This document shows positions 17,865 through 25,324 of a stretch of 64,000 nt of DNA, piece after piece (positions within the stretch are counted from its first letter, which is position 1; each line of letters starts with the position of its first letter). Origin of the DNA: Pollutibacter soli (lineage in GTDB: Bacteria; Bacteroidota; Bacteroidia; Chitinophagales; Chitinophagaceae); NCBI GenBank assembly GCA_029269725.1, contig JARJHS010000004.1, forward strand, positions 372,001-436,000, written 5' to 3'. The translations under genes were made by a program, and so were the position numbers. The notes under the pieces were generated by a model. The model had not been told where the DNA came from. It was given only the letters and a program-made list of their open reading frames with translations, and made no database searches.

Positions 17865-18596
17865 ATGAGTAAATACATTATTCGTTCTGGCATTCTGATC
17901 AGCTCCATGATAGCTTCGATCTTTACCTTAAATGCGCAGGAAAGTAAGAAGGATTCCGTTTACACCTATAAAGAGGCATCGTCACACGGGACTGGCAAAT
18001 TCTATATGGATAGGGAAATTGCGAGGATTATTAGTTCCACGGGTTCAGGCTGGCTGGATAGAAGTACAAGACAGGAAGAGGAAAACAGTAATCTCGCAGT
18101 GGAAAAAATGCAGCTTAAACCTACTGATGTGGTTGCTGACATTGGCGCGGGAACTGGTTACTACAGTTTTAAGATTGCTAAGTATGTTCCGCAAGGGAAA
18201 GTGTATGCTGTGGAAATCCAGGATCCATTTCTAAAAATGTTGAATGACAGGATCCGCGATTCTTCCTCTAAAAATATGGAAGTAATCAAAGGTGGAGAGC
18301 AAACACCTAACCTTCCGGAAAATAGTGTTGACTGCGCCCTGATGGTTGACGTCTATCATGAATTGATGTATCCAAAAGAAATGTTGCAGGCCATTGCTAA
18401 AAGTCTGAAAAAAGGTGGACGATTAATCCTGATGGAGTATCGGGCTGAAGATGCAGAAATTGGAATATTGAAATTGCATAAGACGAGCGAAAAGCAGATT
18501 AAAAAGGAACTTGAGGCAAACGGTTTCAGGATGGTCAGCAATGGTAAATTTCTGCCCATTCAGCATTTTTTCATATTTACAAAAACAGCAGATTAG
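17865..18596 (+). CDS. Class I SAM-dependent methyltransferase with a signal peptide
   Basis: 243 residues. Residues 1-25 look like a cleavable signal peptide (basic start, hydrophobic core, ending FTLNAQ). The mature protein carries motif I VVADIGAGTGYYSFKIA at about 87-103, an acidic residue in VYAVEIQ, MVDVYHELMYPKE and KKGGRLILMEYR. Export of a SAM-dependent enzyme is odd, because SAM is a cytoplasmic cofactor. Either the N-terminus is an uncleaved anchor or the protein has another role. It precedes the APC permease, whose start is unusual. Confidence 0.82.
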   Translation: MSKYIIRSGILISSMIASIFTLNAQESKKDSVYTYKEASSHGTGKFYMDREIARIISSTGSGWLDRSTRQEEENSNLAVEKMQLKPTDVVADIGAGTGYYSFKIAKYVPQGKVYAVEIQDPFLKMLNDRIRDSSSKNMEVIKGGEQTPNLPENSVDCALMVDVYHELMYPKEMLQAIAKSLKKGGRLILMEYRAEDAEIGILKLHKTSEKQIKKELEANGFRMVSNGKFLPIQHFFIFTKTAD

Positions 18597-18733
18597 GGTT
18601 AATTCTTCTCCTGATATTCGGAAAGGAAAATTCTGCTTTCAACACTATCTTCAATGCTGAAATCAATCAGAAAGCCATCCTGCCGGATAAAAAAATAAGT
18701 GTCATTACAGCTTCGGCCATTGTCATTGCAAAT

Positions 18734-19984
18734 ATGATTGGCACGGGTGTATTCACAAGTCTCGGTTTTCAGCTTTCATCAGTACAGAATTCATTCAGCA
18801 TTTTATTACTGTGGATTCTAGGTGGGGTTCTGGCGCTATGCGGAGCGTTGGTATATGCGGAACTAGGTACAAAATTCAAAGAGTCGGGTGGCGACTATAT
18901 TTATCTATCAAGAATTTTTCATCCGCTGGCAGGCTTTCTATCCGCATGGGCAGGATTGACAGCAGGATTTTCTGCACCTGTCGCACTTGCGGCGATAGCT
19001 TTCACAAAATATATGTCTCCACTGGGTTTAGAGCACAGCAAACTCTGGGCGGTAGCTTTAATTCTGGGAATCGGAATCATGCATAGTTTTACCATTCGCC
19101 ATAGCAGCCGGTTTCAGAATGCAACAACAATAATAAAAATTCTTTTTATTGTTTTTTTAATAATTGCCGGTTGCATTTTTTCATCGGGTGGAGATAACTC
19201 TTTGCGCTGGGATGGAGCATGGCAATCGGAGATCACAACAACCGGATTTGCGGTCTCAATGGTCTTTGTTTTTTTTGCATATACCGGCTGGAATGCAGCA
19301 TCATATGTCACCGGTGAAATCAGGAATCCTTTCGTGAATCTTCCAAAAGCATTGATCATAAGCACTGTTTTTGTTGCCGTCGTTTATGTATTATTTCAGT
19401 ATGTGCTGATGAAGCATGCCTCTGTCGCACAAATGAAAGGGAAAGAAGAAGTGAGTTTTATTGCATTTCAGAATCTGTTTGGCTCCGGCGGGGGAAAATG
19501 GGTGAGTATATTTATTGCCATTCAGTTGATCGCAACGATCAGTTCGTACCTATGGGTTGGCCCGAGAGTAACCTGGGCAATGGCGAATGATAATCCGGTT
19601 TGGAAAATCCTCGCGAGAAAAAATAACCAGGGTATTCCTGTACCTGCGTTGTGGTTGCACGTATTGATTAGCATTGTATTAACAGTAACAGGATCTTTCG
19701 AAAATATATTATTGTACTGCGGATTTGTTTTGCAGTTGATGGCATCGCTCACGGTTGCTTCTGCTTTGAAGGATAAGATAAAAGTTGATGGAAGTTTCCG
19801 TGCACCATTACGCCCATGGCCACACGTAATATTCCTTTTGTTTAATTGCTGGGTATTGCTGTTTACGTTGAAGGACAAACCCGTGGAAAGTTTGATTGGC
19901 CTGGCTATACTTGCACTGGGTGTACTTTTGTTTTATATCGGCAAAAGAAAAGCGTCCGTCGGTGCGGTAGTAAATCAACAATAA
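18734..19984 (+). CDS. APC family amino acid permease (annotated start probably too short)
   Basis: 416 residues from the first ATG. The protein has about 12 membrane segments and the family signature MIGTGVFTSLGF. The ATG at 18734 falls in the middle of the first transmembrane segment: upstream codons read ILPDKKISVITASAIVIAN, exactly the expected N-terminus, and the frame is open back past 18600 without ATG, GTG or TTG. Either a CTG at 18680 is used, or an indel in the 7-A run at 18689-18695 separates the gene from the out-of-frame ATG at 18654. The substrate is unknown, probably an amino acid. The DUF1415 gene follows 16 bp later. Confidence 0.85.
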   Translation: MIGTGVFTSLGFQLSSVQNSFSILLLWILGGVLALCGALVYAELGTKFKESGGDYIYLSRIFHPLAGFLSAWAGLTAGFSAPVALAAIAFTKYMSPLGLEHSKLWAVALILGIGIMHSFTIRHSSRFQNATTIIKILFIVFLIIAGCIFSSGGDNSLRWDGAWQSEITTTGFAVSMVFVFFAYTGWNAASYVTGEIRNPFVNLPKALIISTVFVAVVYVLFQYVLMKHASVAQMKGKEEVSFIAFQNLFGSGGGKWVSIFIAIQLIATISSYLWVGPRVTWAMANDNPVWKILARKNNQGIPVPALWLHVLISIVLTVTGSFENILLYCGFVLQLMASLTVASALKDKIKVDGSFRAPLRPWPHVIFLLFNCWVLLFTLKDKPVESLIGLAILALGVLLFYIGKRKASVGAVVNQQ

Positions 19985-20000
19985 TTTGAACTTTATAGTT

Positions 20001-20546
20001 ATGATTGATGAACAGTTAATCATTGCAAATACTTTGGAATGGGTGAAGGTCGTTGTCATCGGTTGCAATTTTTGTCCTTTCGCATCAAAACCTGTCAATG
20101 AGGGAAAGGTTCGTTTTACAGTGAATTCCAACAAGAGCAGGGAAGCAGTTCTCGAACAGGTAATTCGGGAATGTTATCGTTTAGATGAAAGCGATGATAT
20201 CGAAACCAGCTTACTGATCATCCCGGAGGGATATGAGGACTTTGAAGATTTTTTGGAACTGTTGGATATGTCGGAGGAGTTGCTCGAGGACCAGGATTAT
20301 GAAGGGATCTATCAACTGGCCAGTTTTCATCCACAATACTTATTCGCCGGCTCTGATGAAAATGATCCCGCGAATTACACTAACCGGTCACCTTATCCGA
20401 TGTTGCATTTTTTAAGGGAATCCAGTGTTGAGAAGGTCTTGGAATTTTATAAGAATCCCGAAAAGATACCGGAAAACAACATTCGTTTTGCGCGGGAGAA
20501 AGGATTGCTGTTTATGCAACAGCTTTTAAAACCTGGCAGGTCTTAA
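20001..20546 (+). CDS. DUF1415 family protein
   Basis: 181 residues from the ATG at 20001, just after the permease; a TTG at 19986 would add five. Characteristic segments are TLEWVKVVVIGCNFCPFA, TSLLIIPEG, FLELLDMSEELL, YQLASFHPQYLFAG and NYTNRSPYPMLHFLRE. The family is widespread and uncharacterised; the conserved CNFCPFA and FHP motifs suggest a metal or redox role, but this is a guess. The last codons and the stop lie inside a 30-bp perfect palindrome (20530-20559), so the repeat supplies the C-terminal Pro-Gly-Arg-Ser. Confidence 0.88.
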   Translation: MIDEQLIIANTLEWVKVVVIGCNFCPFASKPVNEGKVRFTVNSNKSREAVLEQVIRECYRLDESDDIETSLLIIPEGYEDFEDFLELLDMSEELLEDQDYEGIYQLASFHPQYLFAGSDENDPANYTNRSPYPMLHFLRESSVEKVLEFYKNPEKIPENNIRFAREKGLLFMQQLLKPGRS

Positions 20547-20559
20547 GACCTGCCAGGTT
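20530..20559. repeat. Perfect 30-bp palindrome with AGGTCTTAAGACCT core (copy 1)
   Basis: The sequence is its own reverse complement around the central TTAA (half-site AACCTGGCAGGTCTT). It overlaps the 3' end and stop codon of the DUF1415 gene. It is the first of three related palindromes in this convergent gap. Confidence 0.85.
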
Positions 20560-20646
20560 GGAAATCGCAGCAACACTTCTAAAAGCAGCGACAATTCACT
20601 CCTGATAAAAAAAGGTATTGATTGTCAATGTCATTTTTTTTCAAAC

Positions 20647-20685
20647 ACCCCAACCTTGGGGGTCCTAGACCTCCCAGGTTGGGGT
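20647..20685. repeat. 39-bp imperfect palindrome, variant of the flanking copies (copy 2)
   Basis: Left arm ACCCCAACCTTGGGGGTC pairs with right arm GACCTCCCAGGTTGGGGT around the centre CTA, with one mismatch (T20657/C20675) and one G-T pair. The AACCT...AGGTT and GGTC...GACC elements resemble copies 1 and 3, but the sequence is GC-richer. Confidence 0.75.
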
Positions 20686-20735
20686 TGGCAGGGAATGACA
20701 AAAAAATCCATTTTAAGGAGCGTTCTGCAAAGAAC

Positions 20736-20763
20736 AACCTCGCAGGTCTTAAGACCTGCCAGG
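20736..20763. repeat. 28-bp near-perfect palindrome with AGGTCTTAAGACCT core (copy 3)
   Basis: The half-site ACCTCGCAGGTCTT is mirrored around TTAA with one mismatch (C20740/C20759). It shares the core GCAGGTCTTAAGACCTGC with copy 1 and ends 10 bp from the stop of the minus-strand PepSY gene. Copies 1 and 3 thus bracket the gap. Confidence 0.8.
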
Positions 20764-20773
20764 TCTTTATAGT

Positions 20774-22036
20774 TTAAACCGTCACAAATTCAGGCTGTGC
20801 TTTGAAAACCAAGTTTGTTTTCCTGCGTTTCTGTTTGAGTTTGTTCCACCAGATCATTGTGCCGCTGACAGGCAAAGAAGTCGCTACCAGGCAGGCAAGA
20901 AAATAAAGAATTTTTGTGAATTTGCCGTACACATTCCCAACATGAATCGCCTTGATTGATCCGGCAACTCTTTCTTTAAATGGCTTGTTTTTGAATATCT
21001 CTGTCCTGATCAGATTTCCTGAATAAGCATCAATAATTAAGCGGTCAGCAGCGGCTGGTGCGAAGAAGCCAATCTTTGTCTTGCTGATAGTATATGGCGT
21101 TCCCTGCTCCTGTGGAATCTGGATATTGTAATCGCCTGCATAAGGTAAAGCTTTATCGGCAATGGCAATTACGGATGAAAGTGAAATCACCGGCTGTACA
21201 ATTGAATCGAGAGAAACAGGTTTTACATCTTTGACCTCATTCTTTTTCTCCGGCCCGGGTTTATCTTTTGGTTTGTAAGTACCCAACGTTTTTTGTAAAC
21301 CGTTTCTGTACCATTCAAACGACCACTGCGGACCTGTTAAACCCATCAGCAATAAAAAAATCAATGAATAAAATGCAAGCGTATTATGCAGATCATGATT
21401 GACTCGCTTCCAGTTAGCGTTGAACTTTACTTTTAAGCCTTGTCTCCAGTTTCTCAGTTTCTGTGGGAACCAGATGATCAAACCAGTAATACATCCCAGG
21501 GTAAAAATGATCGTTGTCCATCCGGTAATCACACTGCCCAACTCTCTGTTTGTTTTGTTTTTTAAAATTGGCGTTTCAATTTTATCAAGCATGAGCCAGC
21601 GATGAAGACTGAACATCTTACTCATGAATTCCTTAGTACCATTTTTTTCTGCGGAGTTACCCACGATATTGCCATTGTAAGGATTCACCATGTAAGTCGC
21701 GCCTCTCGATTTATCGTCTTTCTTTTTTGCATTGAATTGATATGTTCGTGATAAATCTGCCGGATAATTGAGCGACTGGACTTTTCCTTCCGAATTTTTT
21801 TCAATAGAAGCAATCAGTGAATCAGGGGGAATTCTTTGAACACCTGGTTTAGCTTCTACTTTATATAAATGAGGAGCAGACATCTCGGTGATTTCCGTAT
21901 TATAAACATAGATAGTACCACTGAAACAAATAGCAATTACCACGATACCACTGGTTAAGCCTGACCAAAGATGAATATCATTAAAAAGTTTACGGACTTT
22001 TTGCCAGTTTGATTTTGTTGCTGCCTGTGTAACCAT
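20774..22036 (-). CDS. PepSY-associated transmembrane protein (iron-reductase-like)
   Basis: 420 residues and four main membrane segments: about 30-52 (IHLWSGLTSGIVVIAICFSG), 195-215, 245-265 (DLHNTLAFYSLIFLLLMGL) and 375-395. Conserved His residues lie in DIHLWSG, SLHRWLM, DLHNTLAF and AIHVGNVYGKF; in this family they are thought to bind heme. PepSY-like periplasmic regions lie between them. Members are often linked to siderophore uptake and ferric reduction in the periplasm, but no TonB receptor is adjacent here, so iron is only likely. It ends in a palindrome-rich convergent gap. Confidence 0.88.
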   Translation of the reverse strand: MVTQAATKSNWQKVRKLFNDIHLWSGLTSGIVVIAICFSGTIYVYNTEITEMSAPHLYKVEAKPGVQRIPPDSLIASIEKNSEGKVQSLNYPADLSRTYQFNAKKKDDKSRGATYMVNPYNGNIVGNSAEKNGTKEFMSKMFSLHRWLMLDKIETPILKNKTNRELGSVITGWTTIIFTLGCITGLIIWFPQKLRNWRQGLKVKFNANWKRVNHDLHNTLAFYSLIFLLLMGLTGPQWSFEWYRNGLQKTLGTYKPKDKPGPEKKNEVKDVKPVSLDSIVQPVISLSSVIAIADKALPYAGDYNIQIPQEQGTPYTISKTKIGFFAPAAADRLIIDAYSGNLIRTEIFKNKPFKERVAGSIKAIHVGNVYGKFTKILYFLACLVATSLPVSGTMIWWNKLKQKRRKTNLVFKAQPEFVTV

Positions 22037-22212
22037 CGGAGATGCCGGTTTATAAAATGATCAACCGGCAAAATAATTCACAGCGCGCAGAGCAGCTTAC
22101 GGAATCGGGAAAAACTGCAGAAGCTGATTCAGCTAAAAGGCTGTTCAGAAGCTATTGCACCCGGATTTTCAAGTGTTTATTCGAAATTTGCGATCTGGGA
22201 AGGCAGTTTAAG

Positions 22213-22953
22213 TTAAGATTCTAACGCTTCCTTCAACCTGACTAAACCGGTTCGACTGACAGGAACTTTCGTACCTGATTTTAATACCACGATATAATTC
22301 TCCTTTTCGTATGGTTCCAGCTTTGCGATCTCGGTAAGATTAATGATATAAGATCGATGTGTCCTGAGGAATTTCGCGGGATCAAGTGTTTTTTCGAAAT
22401 GCGCCATCGTTCTGTTTTTCAACCAAACTCCTTTGCCTGTATGAATCTTTACAAAATCATCTGCAGCTTCAAGGTATTGAATGTCGTTGACAGGAATGAT
22501 GATCACAGACGTGCCGGACCTCACGACAATCCTTTCTTTTTGTTGAGGAGATTGCGATGCTGTTTCCAAAAGATTATTGGTTGCTTTTGCATCCTTCGCA
22601 AACTGTTGGAGTTTCCATTTCTGTATAGCCTGGTCAAAACGTGTTCTACTAAACGGTTTTAATAAATAATCTATAGCATGAAGATCAAATGCCTTCATCG
22701 CATATTCATCAAAAGCAGTGGTGAAAATAACAGAAGGTTTTTGCTCAAGGAGCTCAAGCATTTCAAAGCCGTTAATTTTCGGCATTTGTATGTCAAGAAA
22801 AATCAGGTCTGGCTGATGTTGTTGAATTGATTTCACACCTTCAAGTCCGTTGTCGCATTCTTCAACAACTTCAATATCACTAAATGATTCGAGGTATTCT
22901 TTCACCAGGCTTCTTGCGAGTGGCTCATCATCAATGAGTATTACTTTGGTCAT
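22213..22953 (-). CDS. LytTR family response regulator
   Basis: 246 residues. The receiver domain is at about 1-120, with the acidic pair at residues 8-9 (LIDDE), phosphoacceptor D54 (LIFLDIQMP), a TTAFDEYAM switch region and KPF. The LytTR DNA-binding domain is at about 140-246 (IPVNDIQYLEAADDFVKIHTG, FLRTHRSYIINL). Its start overlaps the upstream histidine kinase stop by 4 bp, so kinase and regulator form a cognate pair. It is the last gene of the LiaF-like/DUF4288/kinase/regulator operon. Confidence 0.94.
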   Translation of the reverse strand: MTKVILIDDEPLARSLVKEYLESFSDIEVVEECDNGLEGVKSIQQHQPDLIFLDIQMPKINGFEMLELLEQKPSVIFTTAFDEYAMKAFDLHAIDYLLKPFSRTRFDQAIQKWKLQQFAKDAKATNNLLETASQSPQQKERIVVRSGTSVIIIPVNDIQYLEAADDFVKIHTGKGVWLKNRTMAHFEKTLDPAKFLRTHRSYIINLTEIAKLEPYEKENYIVVLKSGTKVPVSRTGLVRLKEALES

Positions 22954-23996
22954 GGCTGAGGAATTATAATCGACGTGATAAATTGATTTTCTTTTTCCGT
23001 AATCTTTAAGAGATCTGTTCGTGCAAATAAAAGATATAATCTTCTTTGAACAGAAGTCAATCCGAAACCAGTGCCTGTTTTTACCTGAGCTGTTTCAGGA
23101 TCAAATGGATTTGATATCGATACGATTAATAATTGATCTTTTTTCTCCGCGGTGATTTTGATATTCACATTGCCTGTGGTTTCGTAAACACCAAACTTGA
23201 TTGCATTCTCAACAACTGGCTGTAACAGCAAGGCTGGAATCTTCAATTGTTTTGTGTCTTCAGGCATAAATATTTCCGCATCAAGCCGATGGCCGAAGCG
23301 AAGTTTCTCTATCGAAAGATACAGGTTGAGGTCCCTGAATTCTTCTTCAAGGCTAGCCATTTGATCGCCTTCTTTTCTAACAGTGCTGCGAAGAAAATCG
23401 CTCAGGGTTTCAATCATATTACGGGCCTGGCCCGGATCTCTGGAAACTAGCGCACTTATCGAATTTAGACTATTGAATAAAAAATGTGGCTGCAACTGCT
23501 GGCGAAGTCTGATGAGCTCCGCTTCACGGGCAAGTTTTTCCGCGTCTGATTTTCTTTGCTGTTGAACAGCTTTTTCCTCCATGGTTCTTCTCAATACAAT
23601 AATCAATGCAATGCAGGTGAGTACAAGAAGTCCGATAGCAAATCTTATGGTTCCGGTATACTGAAAAAAATCCTGCGTAAATATTTCTTCTTTCAAGGCA
23701 GCGAGCACAGCAGTTCTGCTAACGAGAAACCATAAAAATGTGATCGCTGCAACAATAGCTACAAGATTAACATAGCTGCCCTGGCCGGGGAGATAATGTT
23801 TAAGAAGATTGGTTAAGAAGATTGCGGCGGCCGCAAGCAAAAGATTACTTATCAAACTATCAGTGACGGCTGGTTGAAGTGGTAGTCCTGCAGCATACAT
23901 TACCCAACAATTTGCAGCTGTCCATACAAGCCATCCGGCTGCTGCAATTGAAATTGTTCTCAAGCTCCAGTTTGCAATTGGCGACTGCACAGCCAT
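22950..23996 (-). CDS. LytS-like sensor histidine kinase (His_kinase family)
   Basis: 348 residues. Four transmembrane segments lie within about residues 10-145, with little extracytoplasmic sequence. A short coiled coil leads into LRQQLQPHFLFNSLNSIS with the phosphoacceptor His near residue 171. The ATPase domain follows (LLLQPVVENAIKFGVYE, GTGFGLTSVQRRL). A kinase with such small loops probably senses a signal inside the membrane or through a partner; the LiaF-like protein in the operon is the obvious candidate. It overlaps the regulator by 4 bp and abuts the DUF4288 gene. Confidence 0.92.
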   Translation of the reverse strand: MAVQSPIANWSLRTISIAAAGWLVWTAANCWVMYAAGLPLQPAVTDSLISNLLLAAAAIFLTNLLKHYLPGQGSYVNLVAIVAAITFLWFLVSRTAVLAALKEEIFTQDFFQYTGTIRFAIGLLVLTCIALIIVLRRTMEEKAVQQQRKSDAEKLAREAELIRLRQQLQPHFLFNSLNSISALVSRDPGQARNMIETLSDFLRSTVRKEGDQMASLEEEFRDLNLYLSIEKLRFGHRLDAEIFMPEDTKQLKIPALLLQPVVENAIKFGVYETTGNVNIKITAEKKDQLLIVSISNPFDPETAQVKTGTGFGLTSVQRRLYLLFARTDLLKITEKENQFITSIIIPQP

Positions 23997-24352
23997 CAGT
24001 AAATATCAAGTATATGTTGTTCAATATTCTGGCGAAGTAATTCTGCTCTTTTATTCGTCATAAGCTCATACAAAGTGCCGTTCTCCTCGGCCTTCAATGA
24101 AGAAAATATTTCGGCACCATCTATGAATTGATTGATCTGATAAATTTCTGAGACGTTGATAAATTTCCATTGTACTACTGAACTCATCAGCCCGTCTGCA
24201 GTGCTCTCTGAGCGTCCCATTTCCTGTGCTTTTGAAAACGCTTCAGCAGCAGAATCCGAACTAATCAAACGCAGCTGTTCTTCAAACTGAGAGTTGTTGT
24301 TGTAGTTCCCGCAATGTATTCTGTAAACCATTTTAGCCAGGTACCAGTTCAT
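23996..24352 (-). CDS. DUF4288 family protein
   Basis: 118 residues, no signal or membrane segment. The N-terminus WYLAKMVYRIHCGN, the segment FEEQLRLISSDSAAEAFSKAQEMG and VVQWKFINVSEIYQI match DUF4288, an uncharacterised cytoplasmic family. It overlaps the kinase start by 1 bp and begins 10 bp after the LiaF-like stop, so it is inside the envelope-sensing operon and may modulate it. Its role is unknown. Confidence 0.82.
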   Translation of the reverse strand: MNWYLAKMVYRIHCGNYNNNSQFEEQLRLISSDSAAEAFSKAQEMGRSESTADGLMSSVVQWKFINVSEIYQINQFIDGAEIFSSLKAEENGTLYELMTNKRAELLRQNIEQHILDIY

Positions 24353-24362
24353 AGCTTCAGTT

Positions 24363-25193
24363 TCAACGGTTATAGCTTTTTATTTCGATGCCGCCAAACA
24401 TGCAGAATCCCTGCAACACTAAAGTTTTTTCCGGTATTACTGACAAGCTGGAAAAATGCCTTTTGTCTTCAACTCCCCCAAAAATTGATACCACTTCTGA
24501 TTTGACTTCCCATGAGGAAGGAATAAATAGTTTGGTACCTCCGAAAATATTGACAGCTTCAATATTTGTGGTTTCATTAAAATCTGCGTGAATGAGATTA
24601 ATATCTGCACCACCAAACACAGTTACAATTTCACCGCCTCTGAAATTTTTCGACATGATGTTTTTTCGCACATTGCCGAAAATGGAAACAACTTCAAGAA
24701 TGTTGTCAGTAAAAGGTATACCTGCACTTCTCCGGTTCTTTTCTTCCGGAGCGGTTTTGTCTTCTGGAAATATTTCATCGGTTTCTGTGCGAACACCGTA
24801 ATCAGAAATATTATCATCGTTTTTCACTGGAGGCGGATTTTCATTCGTCGTATTATCTGCCTTAGACCTGGTAAGGATCAAAAAACCTACTCCTAAAAAA
24901 ATTACCGGAAGAATAAATCTGCCAAGTCGCAGGTGTGGTATAAAGTCGTCGATTAAAAAGAAAGCACCCACAGCAACGATCACCAACCAGGCACCATGCC
25001 TGAAGCCATCTTTAAATCCTATAAAAAGACCCACCAGTATTACGATCATCTCCCACTGAAAAAACCAATCCGGGAAATAAAATCCGATGCGATCCATTAA
25101 CAACACTCCACCGACTATCAGGAAAGGGATTGCCACCCAACCTGTATTCTGCCTGTTTTTAAGTTTTCTGCCCATAGAATAACTGTTATCCAT
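24363..25193 (-). CDS. LiaF-like membrane protein (cell-wall-active antibiotic response domain)
   Basis: 276 residues from the ATG at 25193; the TTG at 25211 adds six. There are about four N-terminal membrane helices (residues 15-120) and a polar linker. A C-terminal beta-rich domain of repeated FGG turns follows (VSIFGNVRKN, VTVFGGADINL, VNIFGGTKLF, VSIFGGVEDK, FCMFGGIEIK), the pattern of LiaF and other LiaF-like C-terminal domains. In Firmicutes LiaF inhibits the LiaS kinase. Here it heads an operon with a LytS/LytTR pair, suggesting the same inhibitor role with a different kinase class. Confidence 0.85.
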   Translation of the reverse strand: MDNSYSMGRKLKNRQNTGWVAIPFLIVGGVLLMDRIGFYFPDWFFQWEMIVILVGLFIGFKDGFRHGAWLVIVAVGAFFLIDDFIPHLRLGRFILPVIFLGVGFLILTRSKADNTTNENPPPVKNDDNISDYGVRTETDEIFPEDKTAPEEKNRRSAGIPFTDNILEVVSIFGNVRKNIMSKNFRGGEIVTVFGGADINLIHADFNETTNIEAVNIFGGTKLFIPSSWEVKSEVVSIFGGVEDKRHFSSLSVIPEKTLVLQGFCMFGGIEIKSYNR

Positions 25194-25324
25194 TATTTCA
25201 AGTTTCCTCAAAACTAATTTCTGAATTTACGGTCTCAAATGCGTAAAAGGCAAATCCGGGCAGTGTACTCGGTAAACAAGCTCTGCCGGGCGGCGAAATT
25301 TTCAATTTGATGCAAAAAGAGAAA

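Noticed and set aside
25212-25324. Hairpin CCGGGCAG...CTGCCGGG between adenine deaminase and the LiaF-like gene as a riboswitch
   Set aside because: The arms do not match exactly, the loop is long, no T-run follows, and no purine riboswitch core can be seen.
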